From Micropterus salmoides (Eukaryota; Chordata; Actinopteri; Centrarchiformes; Centrarchidae), in the NCBI RefSeq assembly GCF_014851395.1, contig NW_024041039.1, positions 10,690,417 through 10,754,416 of the forward strand: DNA of 64,000 bases, written 5' to 3'. A program made the translations under genes and the position numbers. The notes under the pieces are model-generated. The model saw only the letters and a program-made list of their open reading frames with translations, was not told the origin of the DNA and searched no databases. Positions 23,896 to 36,519 of this stretch are shown here, piece by piece (positions within the stretch are counted from its first letter, which is position 1; each line of letters begins with the position of its first letter).

Positions 23896-24368
23896 TTTGT
23901 TGGTCATAATTGTTGTACAGATTTTAAAGTTGGACTAGAAAAAAATCACATAGGAATCAAGGTGTGACGATCTAATGTAATTTATCACAATTAACAAAAA
24001 CAATCCCGAGTTTAACGCCATAAATAGTAAGGGGATTTAAATAATAACAGACATGTTAAAAAAAAGATTTGAATATGGCGTAGTAGTAGGAGTATCCAGC
24101 AGAATCTTTCCTCCCTCCCCTCCCTCTGTCCAGCAGGAAGTTTCCTCTCAGTTGAGAGTTTTGGAGAGACGCGGCGGGCGGTTGAACCCGCGGCCAGCCG
24201 GTAGAGATGACTTGAATCAGCGGATGGCAGGACCGTTTCCTCCCGCTCTCAAGTTTTATCGGGGTAAAATGCCAACAGACTCAACATGCTCACACCGGGA
24301 AAAGCTTTTTTACACCAGCTCCGAGTTAGTCAACTGAGTTGTGTGTAAAATCTTCGCAAGGCATCATC
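23896..24368 (+). promoter_or_regulatory. stard9: STARD9 promoter and 5' leader with upstream ORFs
   Basis: The proximal part (about 24105-24260) is GC-rich, with CGCGGCGGGCGG at 24171-24182. Three upstream ATGs precede the main start. ATG at 24207 is closed by TGA at 24213-24215. A 37-codon frame runs 24224-24337, and a 20-codon frame 24286-24348. None is in frame with the STARD9 ATG at 24369. Whether they are in the mRNA depends on the transcription start, which sequence alone does not fix. Confidence 0.5.
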
Positions 24369-25279
24369 ATGGCAAACGTTAAAGTTGCCATTCGAGTCCG
24401 TCCTCTCAACGCAAGGTAAGTTTAATTTTTAGCTAGCGTTAATTGCCTCTGCTATCTAATATTACTCTAATTAAACCGCTTAATAAATGTAGAGCTGCTT
24501 TAATGTCAGTTGCCTCCACGTCTCTCTTCATGTTATAACTGTTGTTAGCCGTGAGAGTTTGGCTGCTGCTTGGTGTTAGTTGCATTCAAAACAGTATGCT
24601 GCTTTTTGTAATAGCACTATTGTTCCACTTTGTTATTTGACACGACCGAAGCCATAACAGAAACGAATGTTAAGCTAGCTGGCTAGCTGGCTAAAAAAAA
24701 CTTAAGCAGTGGTGCACATGGTGAATAATGACAACTGTGGCTGTCAGTAGTGTTGTCTGACTAAGCATCGTTTGTGTATGTGTGTGTGTGTGTGTGTGTG
24801 TGTAGTGCTGAGTAATGTTCAAAACACTTAAGCTAGGTTTAAAGTAACGTTACTGTATACCTGCTGTCAATTATTTTTACACAACGACCATTACGCTTAT
24901 GGGTTAAAATAGCTAACGTTACCTTTGCTGTCTTTTTATGGATGACTGCTGCTAGGATGAAGGATTAGTCTTTAAAACAATCAAGTAGTTCTGTACAAAA
25001 ACAATGGAAACCATCACAAGTTGAAGAAACCCAGAGTGTTCACATCTTAACATCCAATTTTCTCCTTTATATTTCCGCAAAAGCTCTAAAGTTGAAAAAA
25101 TTTGAGCAAAAACAATTAGTTGATTTATCAATTAATCAATCAAAAGATAAATGACAAGTTAATTGATGATCAATTTTCAAGCTTAAATGCCAAATATTTA
25201 CCAGTGCTTGCTTATGATCTTCTATTTTTCTGATTTATGTAAAAGTAAACATTTTGGGTGTTGTATGGTTGGTTGGAAA

Positions 25280-25375
<96 letters not shown>

Positions 25376-28300
25376 ATACTTAACTTTCATTTGCACATTT
25401 TACTTTAAGCTATTTCCATAGTTTAGTGAGAGGCATTTATGGAAAAAATCTGCTGTTGACGTAGCAAAGTGAAAAAGGGAGGTTGTAAAGTCGCTTTGCT
25501 GCACCCCTTTACATTAACAGGCAAATTACTACAACATGCTGAATAACTGGTCTTCAGGGTCTGGGGATATAGAACATGTAAGTTCTATAATAGTACATTG
25601 AGTTACATTTAACTCCCGCAGGATCTTCTGCAGGGTTGCTAAATCTGAAAGCCACTGCTGTACCATAACAAAGCATTCAGGCTATGAAGGGCTGGACAAT
25701 GATTCTTTCAACCAGTCTTCCTGGTATTTTGCATAACAAAGGTATTTCTTACACATTATGTTCACTGTCATGCAAATCTGTGCTTCCAGATTTCTGGTTC
25801 TGACAGTCTCATTCTCATCTGCTCAAGTGAAGGATGTATTTCCCTACTTATGTATTCCAGTCCTAATGTGTGAGAGAGATAACATTAACACCAGCCTGGT
25901 TAGCTGCATTCCTTCCATTTGGCCGAAGTGCGTTGCTCTTTGTTTTTGTTGACCAATAGGATTCAGCTGGCCCCCTTAGATTGCGAGCAGCCTCTCGCAT
26001 GTGTGAAAAATATGTCAGCCAAATTGTGAAATTACTCATCTTACGTTTGTATCATCAAAACACATTTTTATGAGGTTTACTATTTTCCACCCCCAACCCC
26101 TCTCCTCCGTGATAGTTGGAGCCCAAGATTGAAGGTTAGTGGGTTTGGGTTGGGCCACTGCTGAGGTTGGCAAAATGAGTCCCATGTGGTGAAGCACAGG
26201 GAGAGCTGACGATTACAACAGCCTCCTCGTATGCCCCTAACCCACCACAGAGCTCGCACTACATGCAGCACTTGCCGTCATTATCTCTCCTGGAGATCAA
26301 AATTCTCTAGGCTCCATGTTGTGATTGCCTCCAGTTTAGCGTTTGTTGCATCAGATGTGCTCGGTCCAGCTGTTGAAGCACACATAGCCAAGTTGACCTT
26401 GTTCTCACAGACACGCACTGGTCCTGAGAGTAAGCCTCTGGAGTATGTTAGGGTCTGTTTTCATTTGAATCTGAAACTGGTGGCGATTTCACACACACAG
26501 ATTCATTGTCATTTTCATTCATTCATTGTCATTCAACCGTCATGTGATGGCCCCAAGTCAAGTGGAACTAGCCTAAATGTATCTGGACACCCTCTCACTT
26601 ATATTTGCATCAGCAAAAAGAGGATTTTAAACCTATTTGAATCTGTCCGTAGGGTTTTGAATCTGAAGTGAAACCTTTGTTAAATCTCTGTCCGGTTTGC
26701 ATTTGGAGAGGGAGACACTGATCAATACTGATAGCGTCCCTTCGATCTTCTCTTCTCTATTGGAAGCATGTGTTAATGTTTTTCTCCATCTGATCGCTCT
26801 CCCGTCCAAATATGGATATTTTACGGAGTTCACTGAAGCAGTTGTTCTCTTCCTGCTCACAGGGAGATTGCGGATGGAGGAAGGCTAGCAGTTCAGGTGG
26901 AGGACAAGTTTGTGAAGATCCGAAATGTAAAGGTGAGTATTTTGGTGTGAAAACATCCCCAGCTGGTTCACAGTTATATCCAACATTGAGTCAATGTTTT
27001 TGTATCTTTTGTTTGCAAGGACTGGGTGAACTGGGAGTAGCTTGGAGTAGCTTGGAGAGGGTCTTTATCACAGCAACAGGATGTTTACTGCATTGGATCA
27101 GCCTTTTCCTGCTTATATGTCACTGTTGTTTATTATGTGTCGAGCTCACACATGCACACACAGACACACTCTTGATATTCTTGATACTCTTCACACCAGT
27201 ACAAACAGCAACACAGCTACAGCATACTTCAGTTACTACCAAGTTACTTTAAAAAAACATTATGGAAATTTGAACATTAAAAACCTCCCCCAAAATAAAC
27301 TATAGTAAATCAAATACAATATACAATATCTTTGGTGTTAAAGTAGGCATTTTAACACCTGGCTCCAGGCTTAATTAATAGTCCTATCTGCAACACAAGA
27401 AGTCTGTACAATATAGTTTTATACTTAGGTTTCAGTGAGGTTCTGCACATTTGGAAATTATTATTATTATGCGAGCTGCACAGTTTCGTAAGCTGATACT
27501 GTCACTAAGTTACCAACCTGCTGTGTCAGGTGGAGCAAACTTGTCTGATTAGTTGAGCTGCATTGCCTGCAGACAGCCCGGTGCTGTTTTCGACTGTTCC
27601 AGTGTGGAACATGTTACACTGTGTTTTTCATTGTGAATGTTTGCATTAGCTGAAACCTTTGTGTATTTGAAGGGTATAACTTTTAGATGCAAAAGACTTA
27701 ATGAGGGTCATATCAAAATGTCCATTGCTAATGTGGGTAAATGATGCAAACTTACAAACTGATAAAAGAAATTCAGCTTAGAAATAATTTCAAAACAAAC
27801 ATTTAACTACAACCAAGTCACAAGACTAGTTACCTGTTATCCACCAATGTGGTACTTACAGAATTGCACCTTTTGTTTACATTTTGATTTTTGAATGCTG
27901 ACGTATTGAGAGAAGTTGGGTGGGGGAGGAGAGAATCTGTTACAAACTATGTGTTAGGGAGAAACCACATATGGCCTCCTTCTGCCGTGGAAAAAGATCA
28001 AGACTCCAAGGCTCTTGTGGGTCTCATGGGAATAATTATTTGTGGAAAGTGGGACAGTTTTGGAGCATCTGAGACAGAAAGGAAAAAAGGGTGGATTTTA
28101 AGGGACAATAAAAGTGAGGCTAACTAACAAATAGCAGGCAGTACAAGCCTACTAAATTAAAAAGTGTCAAACAAGGAGCGTACTGTTTTACAACCCGTCA
28201 GTTTCCCCCCCTAACTTGATTAGTTGTAAAACATGAGCCTTTTCTTTATCAGAGATTGGAGCTCTGTTGGCCAGGAGAGTTGCCTGTGGCTGATGTTGCT

Positions 28301-31300
28301 CTTGGCTAATCCCTTACACTACAAGGCCATTGTTGAATTTCCTAAAACTGCTGAGGGGTTAAACAGTCATGCTTTCAGGCAAGCCAATTGCTGTGAACAA
28401 AATTGATACTCAGAGCTTAGTGTCGCCTAATGCTGCAGTTGAAGAAAGGAATGGCTATTTGCATAGATGTTTGAGTGGATTCATCTTTTGGATAATGATT
28501 TGGATAATTGACTGCTTGGTTTGTAGTGCAGCAGTGACTAAATGACCCTTTTCCCAGCCTTGTCCTTGGCATGAATCTACCTCTAAAGTACCCTTGAGCA
28601 AGATATTTAATACTCACCTCCTGCAACGATGGTGTTTGTAATGCAACTGAACCTGCACTCAACAAATGTAAACATGACACCTTAATGTCACTTTAGAAAT
28701 TTTCCAGCGCAGTTACAAATGAAGTCTGATAGTAAAACAGAATCTCACGCCAAAAATGAATGGATTAACAGTCAGGTTTTGGTGTCAGTCTTCAGAATTA
28801 AAGAGAAAGAAGATTCTTGGTGCTGTTAAACAAAAGCTTTGTGACTCAATACTTAGACACTAATAATGGTATACATATAGGTATGTTCTATATGTATACC
28901 ATTATTAGTGTCTAAGTATTGAGTCACAAAGCTTTTGTTTAACAGCACCAAGAATCTTCTTTCTCTTTAATTCTGAAGACTGACACCAAAAGGTTAATCT
29001 AAATAAGTAGTGTGCACAGATAGTCATTTTTCACTTTCACTGAAAAACATTAAAGTTTTTTTTAAAGGAGCAGATCACACACATTATACAATATACAATG
29101 CAACTTAAATCCCAAGGCATATATTGCTGTATAATACTATTATTTAAGTAATATAGAGGGAGTAAGGTGTTTCACCATAATAACATGCCCCAGTGCTCAC
29201 AAACTTGTCATCTACTTAGAATTATTTCCTCTATATGCAAATAAGTAAGTAAGAGTAAGTTTTAGGTAAAGTGGGTACACATGAAGAGATTTACAACCCT
29301 GTATAAAAAAACAAGCACTCCCGGAATAAAAATCAAAACAACAAAAACAAGCTACCGCACACTGATATGACTTTACTGCATTTATTTTGAACCTAGAATA
29401 CTCCTACAATACATTAAACATCACAAATGGAAGATAACACCGTAAGTATCAGGGCATATTTTCCCTAGAAGTCGGTTGCTCTCAGTGGTTCTCCAGGTTG
29501 AATGCAGTGATATAGAAGAAATCTTTAGATGCTCTACTGCTTTCCAGTGCAACCATTGTGCCTGGACAAGTCCGAATACTGCTGTGCAGTCTTTCCTTAG
29601 TTCAAGATTCACTCACTGTAAGCAGAAAGGTTTATAGTGTTAATGCAGTGAGGCGACTAAAGAACTGGAGGAGGAGTGAATGCTCTGCTAATGAATGGAA
29701 ACGGCTTGCCGTAGCAGTCCCATAAACAAATGCTACACTACCTGGCTTTCATCACTGGGGATTTTTTTCTATAGCTCCCATTTATTTTGCTCAACTTTTT
29801 ATATTATTAAATGTAAGCACTTTGAATTTCAGCATGCAATACTGTATTATTGTAAGATAAATTCCTGTTTATTTATTGTACAAATTAGGTAATTATACTG
29901 TATTTCTTGCTTTGTTATTAAATGATGTTGACTGTTATTGTTATCAACTTAAAAAAGTCATCCTTATGTGCTTTACTCTTCTGTTTTTCTACCTGAAGCT
30001 GGATGGACGTACAGATGGTGCTGTGGATTCGAGGGAGAAACTTCTGGAGTTTTGTTTTGACTACTGCTACTGGTCGGTGGACCCTGAAGATTCTCACTGT
30101 GCCTCGCAGGAGGAGGTAATAACCTAACTCCCTAACTGACTTTGTTTATATTAACTGGAATATCCAGCTGTTTAACTTACTCTAAACAAGGCAGTATTAC
30201 ATTGTTTACTGTACTATTACAATATTCCCATCATTTTCCCATTTACATGCCCTTCCACAATATATAAACCTTTTTTTAAACAGGAAAAGTCCCATTGACA
30301 CACAATCTCTTTTACAAGGGAGTCCTGTATAACACAAGTAAAACACCATTTTTCAGCCACGAGTTGAAAAACAATACATTACGTAAGTTACAATATAAAT
30401 TTACACAAAATGTACAAAATGTATATGTATATATGACATATGCACTTACTTTACTTACTTACTTACTTTAAAACATCAGAATTTACATACAGTATTCAGC
30501 CTCAAACCCAGTATTTCTCTGATGTTACTGTGGTTCATCCTTGCAGTGAGTATTAGTATAGTAGGTCAATGTATTATGTCTTTTGTAATGGATAAAAATA
30601 TGTTGTTTGATAAATTCTGGTTTCACATGTAGCCATTTGTGCAGAACTGCCTCAAGATTTTTCTTGTTTTTTGTGCCATGTTACATGCCCTCTTGTGGGT
30701 GGAGACCGAGTGTGCGTCGATCCAGGCTTTGGCCACAAGTTGACTTTGGGCAAACACAAGCTCTGTACCAAGAAAAGAGCCCAGAGGAAACGGTGTCCTT
30801 GTAGACAAACCACAACAAGAGGGGTGTGTGTGTATGTTGTGTTGTACGCTTTTACACAGATGGCCACTCTGGGGATATGATATCAGCGCCATCTGTTACC
30901 CAGAAGTCTCTTTGCCTCAGCGATGGCATGGCTAGAGTCGGCTCGCTTTTCATGTCTCTGCTTTGATTGGGCAATTAAATATTTTTGTTTTGCTTTGATT
31001 GGAGGGTGTTACTGGAACCTGAGACGGGCCCCAGATCAAGAGGAAGTGGTGCCTAATTCCATTGCAGGAAATCTCTACACAACTGCTATTCATATAGAGA
31101 GTTCTTTTTTAGAGAAGTTGTCATGGTAATTTGTATTTCCGTCTAGTTTTCATTGTTCAGCACAAATAATTGCACTCTTAGTTTTACAGTCACTTTTTTC
31201 TGTCCTTTTCTATGGGGGTTCTCTCCTCTGCCACTCCCTCACTGCCTGTCTCTCTTCTTGTCAGAGCTGCCTTTGTATGTGCTTAAGAATGACGGGGCTG

Positions 31301-34300
31301 TGATGACGGCCTACACACTGCGCAGAGCAACAGACAACACAGCACTTCTTCCCTTCTCCTTTTTTGTTCTCTCTCTGGCTTTGGCTGCCGCTATTCTCAG
31401 CAGAAGTGTGTCCAGTCACAGTCCAGCCTGGTTGCCACAAGACATTCCTCTGTTGACCCGGGGTGGGCAGAAGGACACCAGTGAAGGCCAGATCTGCTGG
31501 ATTTAAATCTGACCTCTTTTCCTGCACCAGAATCCAGAGAATTGTCTCTTTAAGAAAGAATCTTGTAGATGACCACGTCAGCCGTTTACTGATCACATCA
31601 CAGTTGAAAATACTTGAATTAGGTATTCCTCTGGTGGACACAGTGCCTGACGTAAAAAGCAGAAAATACTGTGGTTGTGTTGTAGGACAGCAAGCCTGAT
31701 TAATGGAGCACAGTGGCAGGTGGACGCTATAATTCAAGAGCCACTCTTACCAGACAATTTGCTTTTTAGAACAGTGACGAGTGTAAGTGGCCGGTTACAA
31801 CAACACACGCTCTTGTGTTGCCTCATTTCACTTACTAGCATTTAATTTAGGTAATTGCTCTCAAGTGAGGGTATGGATTCAGTTTCCCTCTTATTTGGCA
31901 TTTTGCCACATCTATTTTCATCACATTAATGAGTTGATGCTATTTCTGCCAGGGCTGGATTTTCTCATGGTTTCTACTTTCAGAATATATTTAAGCAATT
32001 TCTTTTTTCAGAGCAGGAGGGACTTGCTTTGAATTTGTCTTGCACTGTAGTCCCCATGAGACCGAGACAATCTTAGACTGTAGTGGAATGAGACAATTGG
32101 AAAGTGGATCTTAACTCTTGCTTTTCCAGTCCAGCACTATCCCACCACACCCAAAGACAGGCTACCCGTCTACTGTACATATCCAATCATCACTGATAGT
32201 TTACACCAGATACTCGTAGGAGTTTCCTTCCTCATACACTGTTACAGCCGAGAGAGTAGACAGAAATGTGGTATCGTAAACTATACTTTGGGGTGCAGAT
32301 ATGGGTGCTTTGTCACTGACGGCTCCCCACAGGAAAAAGTGGTACATGGAAAAAGTTGTATCTTTGTGCACAAAACTTTTCTAAAAGAATGTTTAGCAGA
32401 GAGGAATTAGAAGAGCTCTGCCAGGTAGTAGGTAGAAGTTGGTTTTTGAAAGAACCATAATCCATAATGGGAGCCAGCTGTTGTAATGCAGCGGAGAACT
32501 GGGACTATTTGTCCAAATGCCACTTTTGTTTTGGGCCTAGATATTGAGCTAATAAATCGTTTTTTCCCCTATTTAATAACAAAAACCCCCGAGCTTGTTT
32601 ATTGCTTCTGACCGTAAGAAACATGGGAGAGGAACATGAAAAAGGAGAACAGGATTGTGACAGGGAATGGCGAAAGAAACTGATTACAGACAAGAGAAAG
32701 TTAGGAATGTGAATTTTTTTGAGGAGGGGAGGATAGGAGGGGAAATGGGCAGGGGTCCACTGTGCCTCTGCAGCCCCCAGCTCTCGTCTGCCAAACTCAC
32801 AGCTGCCTCACCAAGTCATTTTTTGCAGTTAAATATCAGGGCAAAGACGTCACAACTGAGGATTCGTCTCAGAGCACAATGCTGTTTTTTATTGCCAAAA
32901 AGAGTCGGCTTGCTGGGGTGTTTCTCTCCACCTCCTCCTCTTCTGTCTCTCTGTGCCTCTGTCGATGCAGTTTGTGATTTAATTATGCTTGCAGTGTTTC
33001 TAGGTCTGTGTGTCAGTGGTGCTGCAGACAGGGGAAAGAATAGCTTCTCTGTGTATGAGATGAATCCTCCACACACACACGTGAACATTTACTCCCCCTC
33101 AATGCAGTCCAGTCCTGTTCAGCCTGGTTTGAATTAACCACAGAAAAATACACCAAATAAACCACATGCTGTCAACAAAGACATATGACATCTACACCAT
33201 AGGGATACAGGAACAGCACTTCTGATTTATGTATAGACTTACTGCTTTCTGTCAGTGAAGGCAGAGGAGTTGTAATAAGACTCAAAGTGGTTAGATAGAT
33301 ATACACACAAAAGGTGCAGCTACCTGTTAGAAAGAGGGGTAGAGGCTGCACATACTGCACTTGCCACTGTCAATTGGCAATCTGTTTGCCAGAGTTGGAT
33401 CTTTTTCTTAACTGACTGGTGAAGATCCAATTATCTAAACAAAAACATTTTGACCTAGATTACAGTTGAATATATGGAGATATGGTGTGTTACTGGATTA
33501 AATCAAATCTCGGTTGAATCATATAAGCAAACCTTTCTATGTCTTTTTTAAATTTCCATTGAATAATTGCAAAACGTATTTCCAGTTTAAACACCTTGCT
33601 GATTATTTTCATTATGGATTTTCATTATCTGCCAATTATTTCCTCAATTAGTAATGTTGTCTATAAATTGTCAGAAAAAAGTGAGTCCTCAGCGATATAT
33701 TCAAATTGTTTGTGAAAAAGGTCTATTCCTCTGCTGTCTTTATGAAGCACACTTGATGGATAAAACACACCGTAGATGCACTCTATGTAGATGCACTCTA
33801 TGTTCACTATTTATCTGCAGATACCACACAGTGCTAGTATGTGCATCCCATCGTTGTCCAGTTTAATGTACATCTGGAAACAATATTTTTTTTTATAGTG
33901 TTGATTATAACTAATTCAAAGGACTTTGCAGGCTTGGTGGATGTGTCTGCTCTCTGAGTTGTACCATCATCTGGCATCGTCAAGTAAATAGATATGGTAA
34001 TTATACAAAATTGAAACACAAATTAGGTGGTCACAATCTGAGCCCTATAGGACAAACATTAACAGTTGGCTAAGTCTTTGTGTAATCACATTGGCTATCA
34101 TCATTGTAATATCTAACATGTGTTTTAAACATCACACATTTCATTCAGCCCTAGTTTTAATATTTATGGACTTTGGTTTGGATTCTAAAATCAGACACTC
34201 AAATAATATCAAATTGTATAAAAAGAGTTCACGTCAAACTGAAGTGATATTGCACTAGTTTATTCCCCTGTGAAGGAACCACTGTACCTTTATGGATCTC

Positions 34301-35254
34301 ACACAAGGCTCCCATCAGTCTGAGGGCTGGATAAGTCATTTCCAGCCTGCCATATAGAGTGTGACTTGCAGTTCCATTCTACAGTGTTGTGCTTTGGCCC
34401 CTTTAACAGCGATCGGGGGAGGATCAGCAAATCCCCACACTTTCCAGATATGGTTTTATTTGTTTTAAGTCTAGCCTTTGCCCGGAGGCCAGATGCAACG
34501 AGATGTGTATACTGAAAAAAAAACATATATGCACTGCTAAAGCGCCCACTGCCAAAACAATTTTTTTCACTTTCCTGTCCTCTGTTCCTCTTTCTACACT
34601 GTCTTTCATTTCCATGTGCAGTGCGGCCTGAGTAATGAAGAACAGCCTATCTGCTTGGCCTGCATGTCTATATCTCTCCCTCCTCCCCCTCTGTCCTTCC
34701 ATGCTAATTTGACCTACAAATTCTGTCCAAGTGTGACAAACGAAAGCGTTGTTGAACTCCGGCCAAACAGCTTCCTCTCTGTCTCTTCTTGCTGCATGTG
34801 ATCTCTCTGTCTGTGTCCTCCCTCTCTTCACATGTTTTCTTCTTTCACTCTGATTCTTTCACTCATATTCCTAGCAGGAAGTCAGGACAAGGATCTCCAG
34901 TGACATTTTTTCCCCTGTAAACAAAAGCATTTAGCTTTTGCTCAGGGCCCAGCTGTTGTGTTTGTGTAACCCAGTTGGAAAGTGTGAGATAGGAACTGAG
35001 GGACCCTCGCCTCCTCCTTCTCCGCAGCTGTCCAGTCCCGGACATGGACATTTTCGGAGAAAGTCCCCTCCTTTTGCGCTTGTTTCTTCACTTGCAGTCA
35101 TGTCTTTGCATTGACCTCAGACAAGAGTGAAAATTAATCTTGCTCCTTTTGGTTGCGTCAAACCTGGCAAAAGCAATGAGAAACTGAAGTTTTTAAATGT
35201 GGCAAAGTGCTTTTACTTTGCTTGTCTGGCCTTTTGCCATCACCCTTGACAACA

Positions 35255-35318
<64 letters not shown>

Positions 35319-36447
35319 ACACTACACATAAATACATCTCCAGGGTTTGTAGAGCAGGCCACATAAAAACAGACCAGCAATTGGCATTTGCCACATCCAG
35401 TGATTACAGGACTTTACTCATTACAGAGGCATTACACAAGTACGTTTTCAGTCTTGTCAGCTTGTCTCTATCATTCTGTCTTTCTCTTTCACTCTTCCTC
35501 CACATTTCTCACCCACTTTGCTGCCTTGCTACACTTTTTTCTGTTTTACCAGACCACAAATTAGACTGCCTCTTTAGGGGGGAAAAAAGGTTTTCCCCAT
35601 GTTTCAAAACCAACACGAAACACAGTTTTATCATGGTGCAGATCTCTGGCATGAAAACCAGCTGGTTCGTTTAGGAGACCTCATTTTCCTCAGAGAGGTC
35701 TGGTCCAACTTAGACACACATGACATGTCAACTTTCCTTTTGAGATCTGTTGACAGAGTAGGATTTTACAAGATAACATCTCTTTTATGTCACCACTTGA
35801 AAATGGCCATCATGCGTATCATGTGGTGGTATTAATTGAATGCTGTGTGTATGCTAACCGGCTCTATTTTTCCATCTCCTGACCCTGCATCGCTTGAAAT
35901 GTTAATCTTTAGCGTGAGTCGTGCAGTGCATTTTCTTTGGAAATATTGGGAAATGGATGGAGTATTGTGTAGCCAGATATCTCAGTCTGATGCATCTGTG
36001 TGACTTGATGATGAAAAAAATTAAATAAGTTTCTCAAGGCTGTTTTTAAAAAACTTTTTCTACTCGATTATATAGTTTGTATTGGAGAGAGGCAGCAATA
36101 GGAGAAAGTGGCTGACTTTGGCAAAAGGTCACATTTTAAATTATTACCTGTAATACATGTATACACTGTTTATGTAGTTCAGTTTAGCCAAAGCAGACCC
36201 TCATTTTCTATGCCTCCTGCTATATCTGGAGACCTTTTGCCACCTTTTCAAACCCTAAAGCCTTGTTTTGTTCTTCCATCCTAACACTCTGTTTTGACCT
36301 GATGAATTTCCTATACAAGAATGAAATCTATATTCTGCTTTTCCTCTTTCATTGTTTTATTGTTTGCACATTTCTTTCTCAGAGAGGGAAGCAAACTCTG
36401 AGGCTTTTGTGCTTGTTGTGGATGCTGTTTCCTCTAAACCGATCAGA

Positions 36448-36519
<72 letters not shown>

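Larger units (their letters stand above)
24416..29998 (+). other. stard9: STARD9 introns 1 and 2
   Basis: Apart from the 70-bp exon at 26863-26932 and the repeats listed separately, this AT-rich DNA shows no gene. Long open frames here lack family motifs and splice-consistent homology. A partial copy of the fold-back repeat family lies at about 25010-25195 (AATTAGTTGATTTATC, AGATAAATGACAAG). Confidence 0.5.

Noticed and set aside
31265..31506. Exon-like open stretch after a pyrimidine tract and AG in STARD9 intron 3
   Set aside because: The motor domain is complete and phase-consistent without it, and the translation matches no known motif.
33770..33812. Short tandem duplication (TAGATGCACTCTATG twice)
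   Set aside because: Two copies only, not a CRISPR or satellite; most likely replication slippage.
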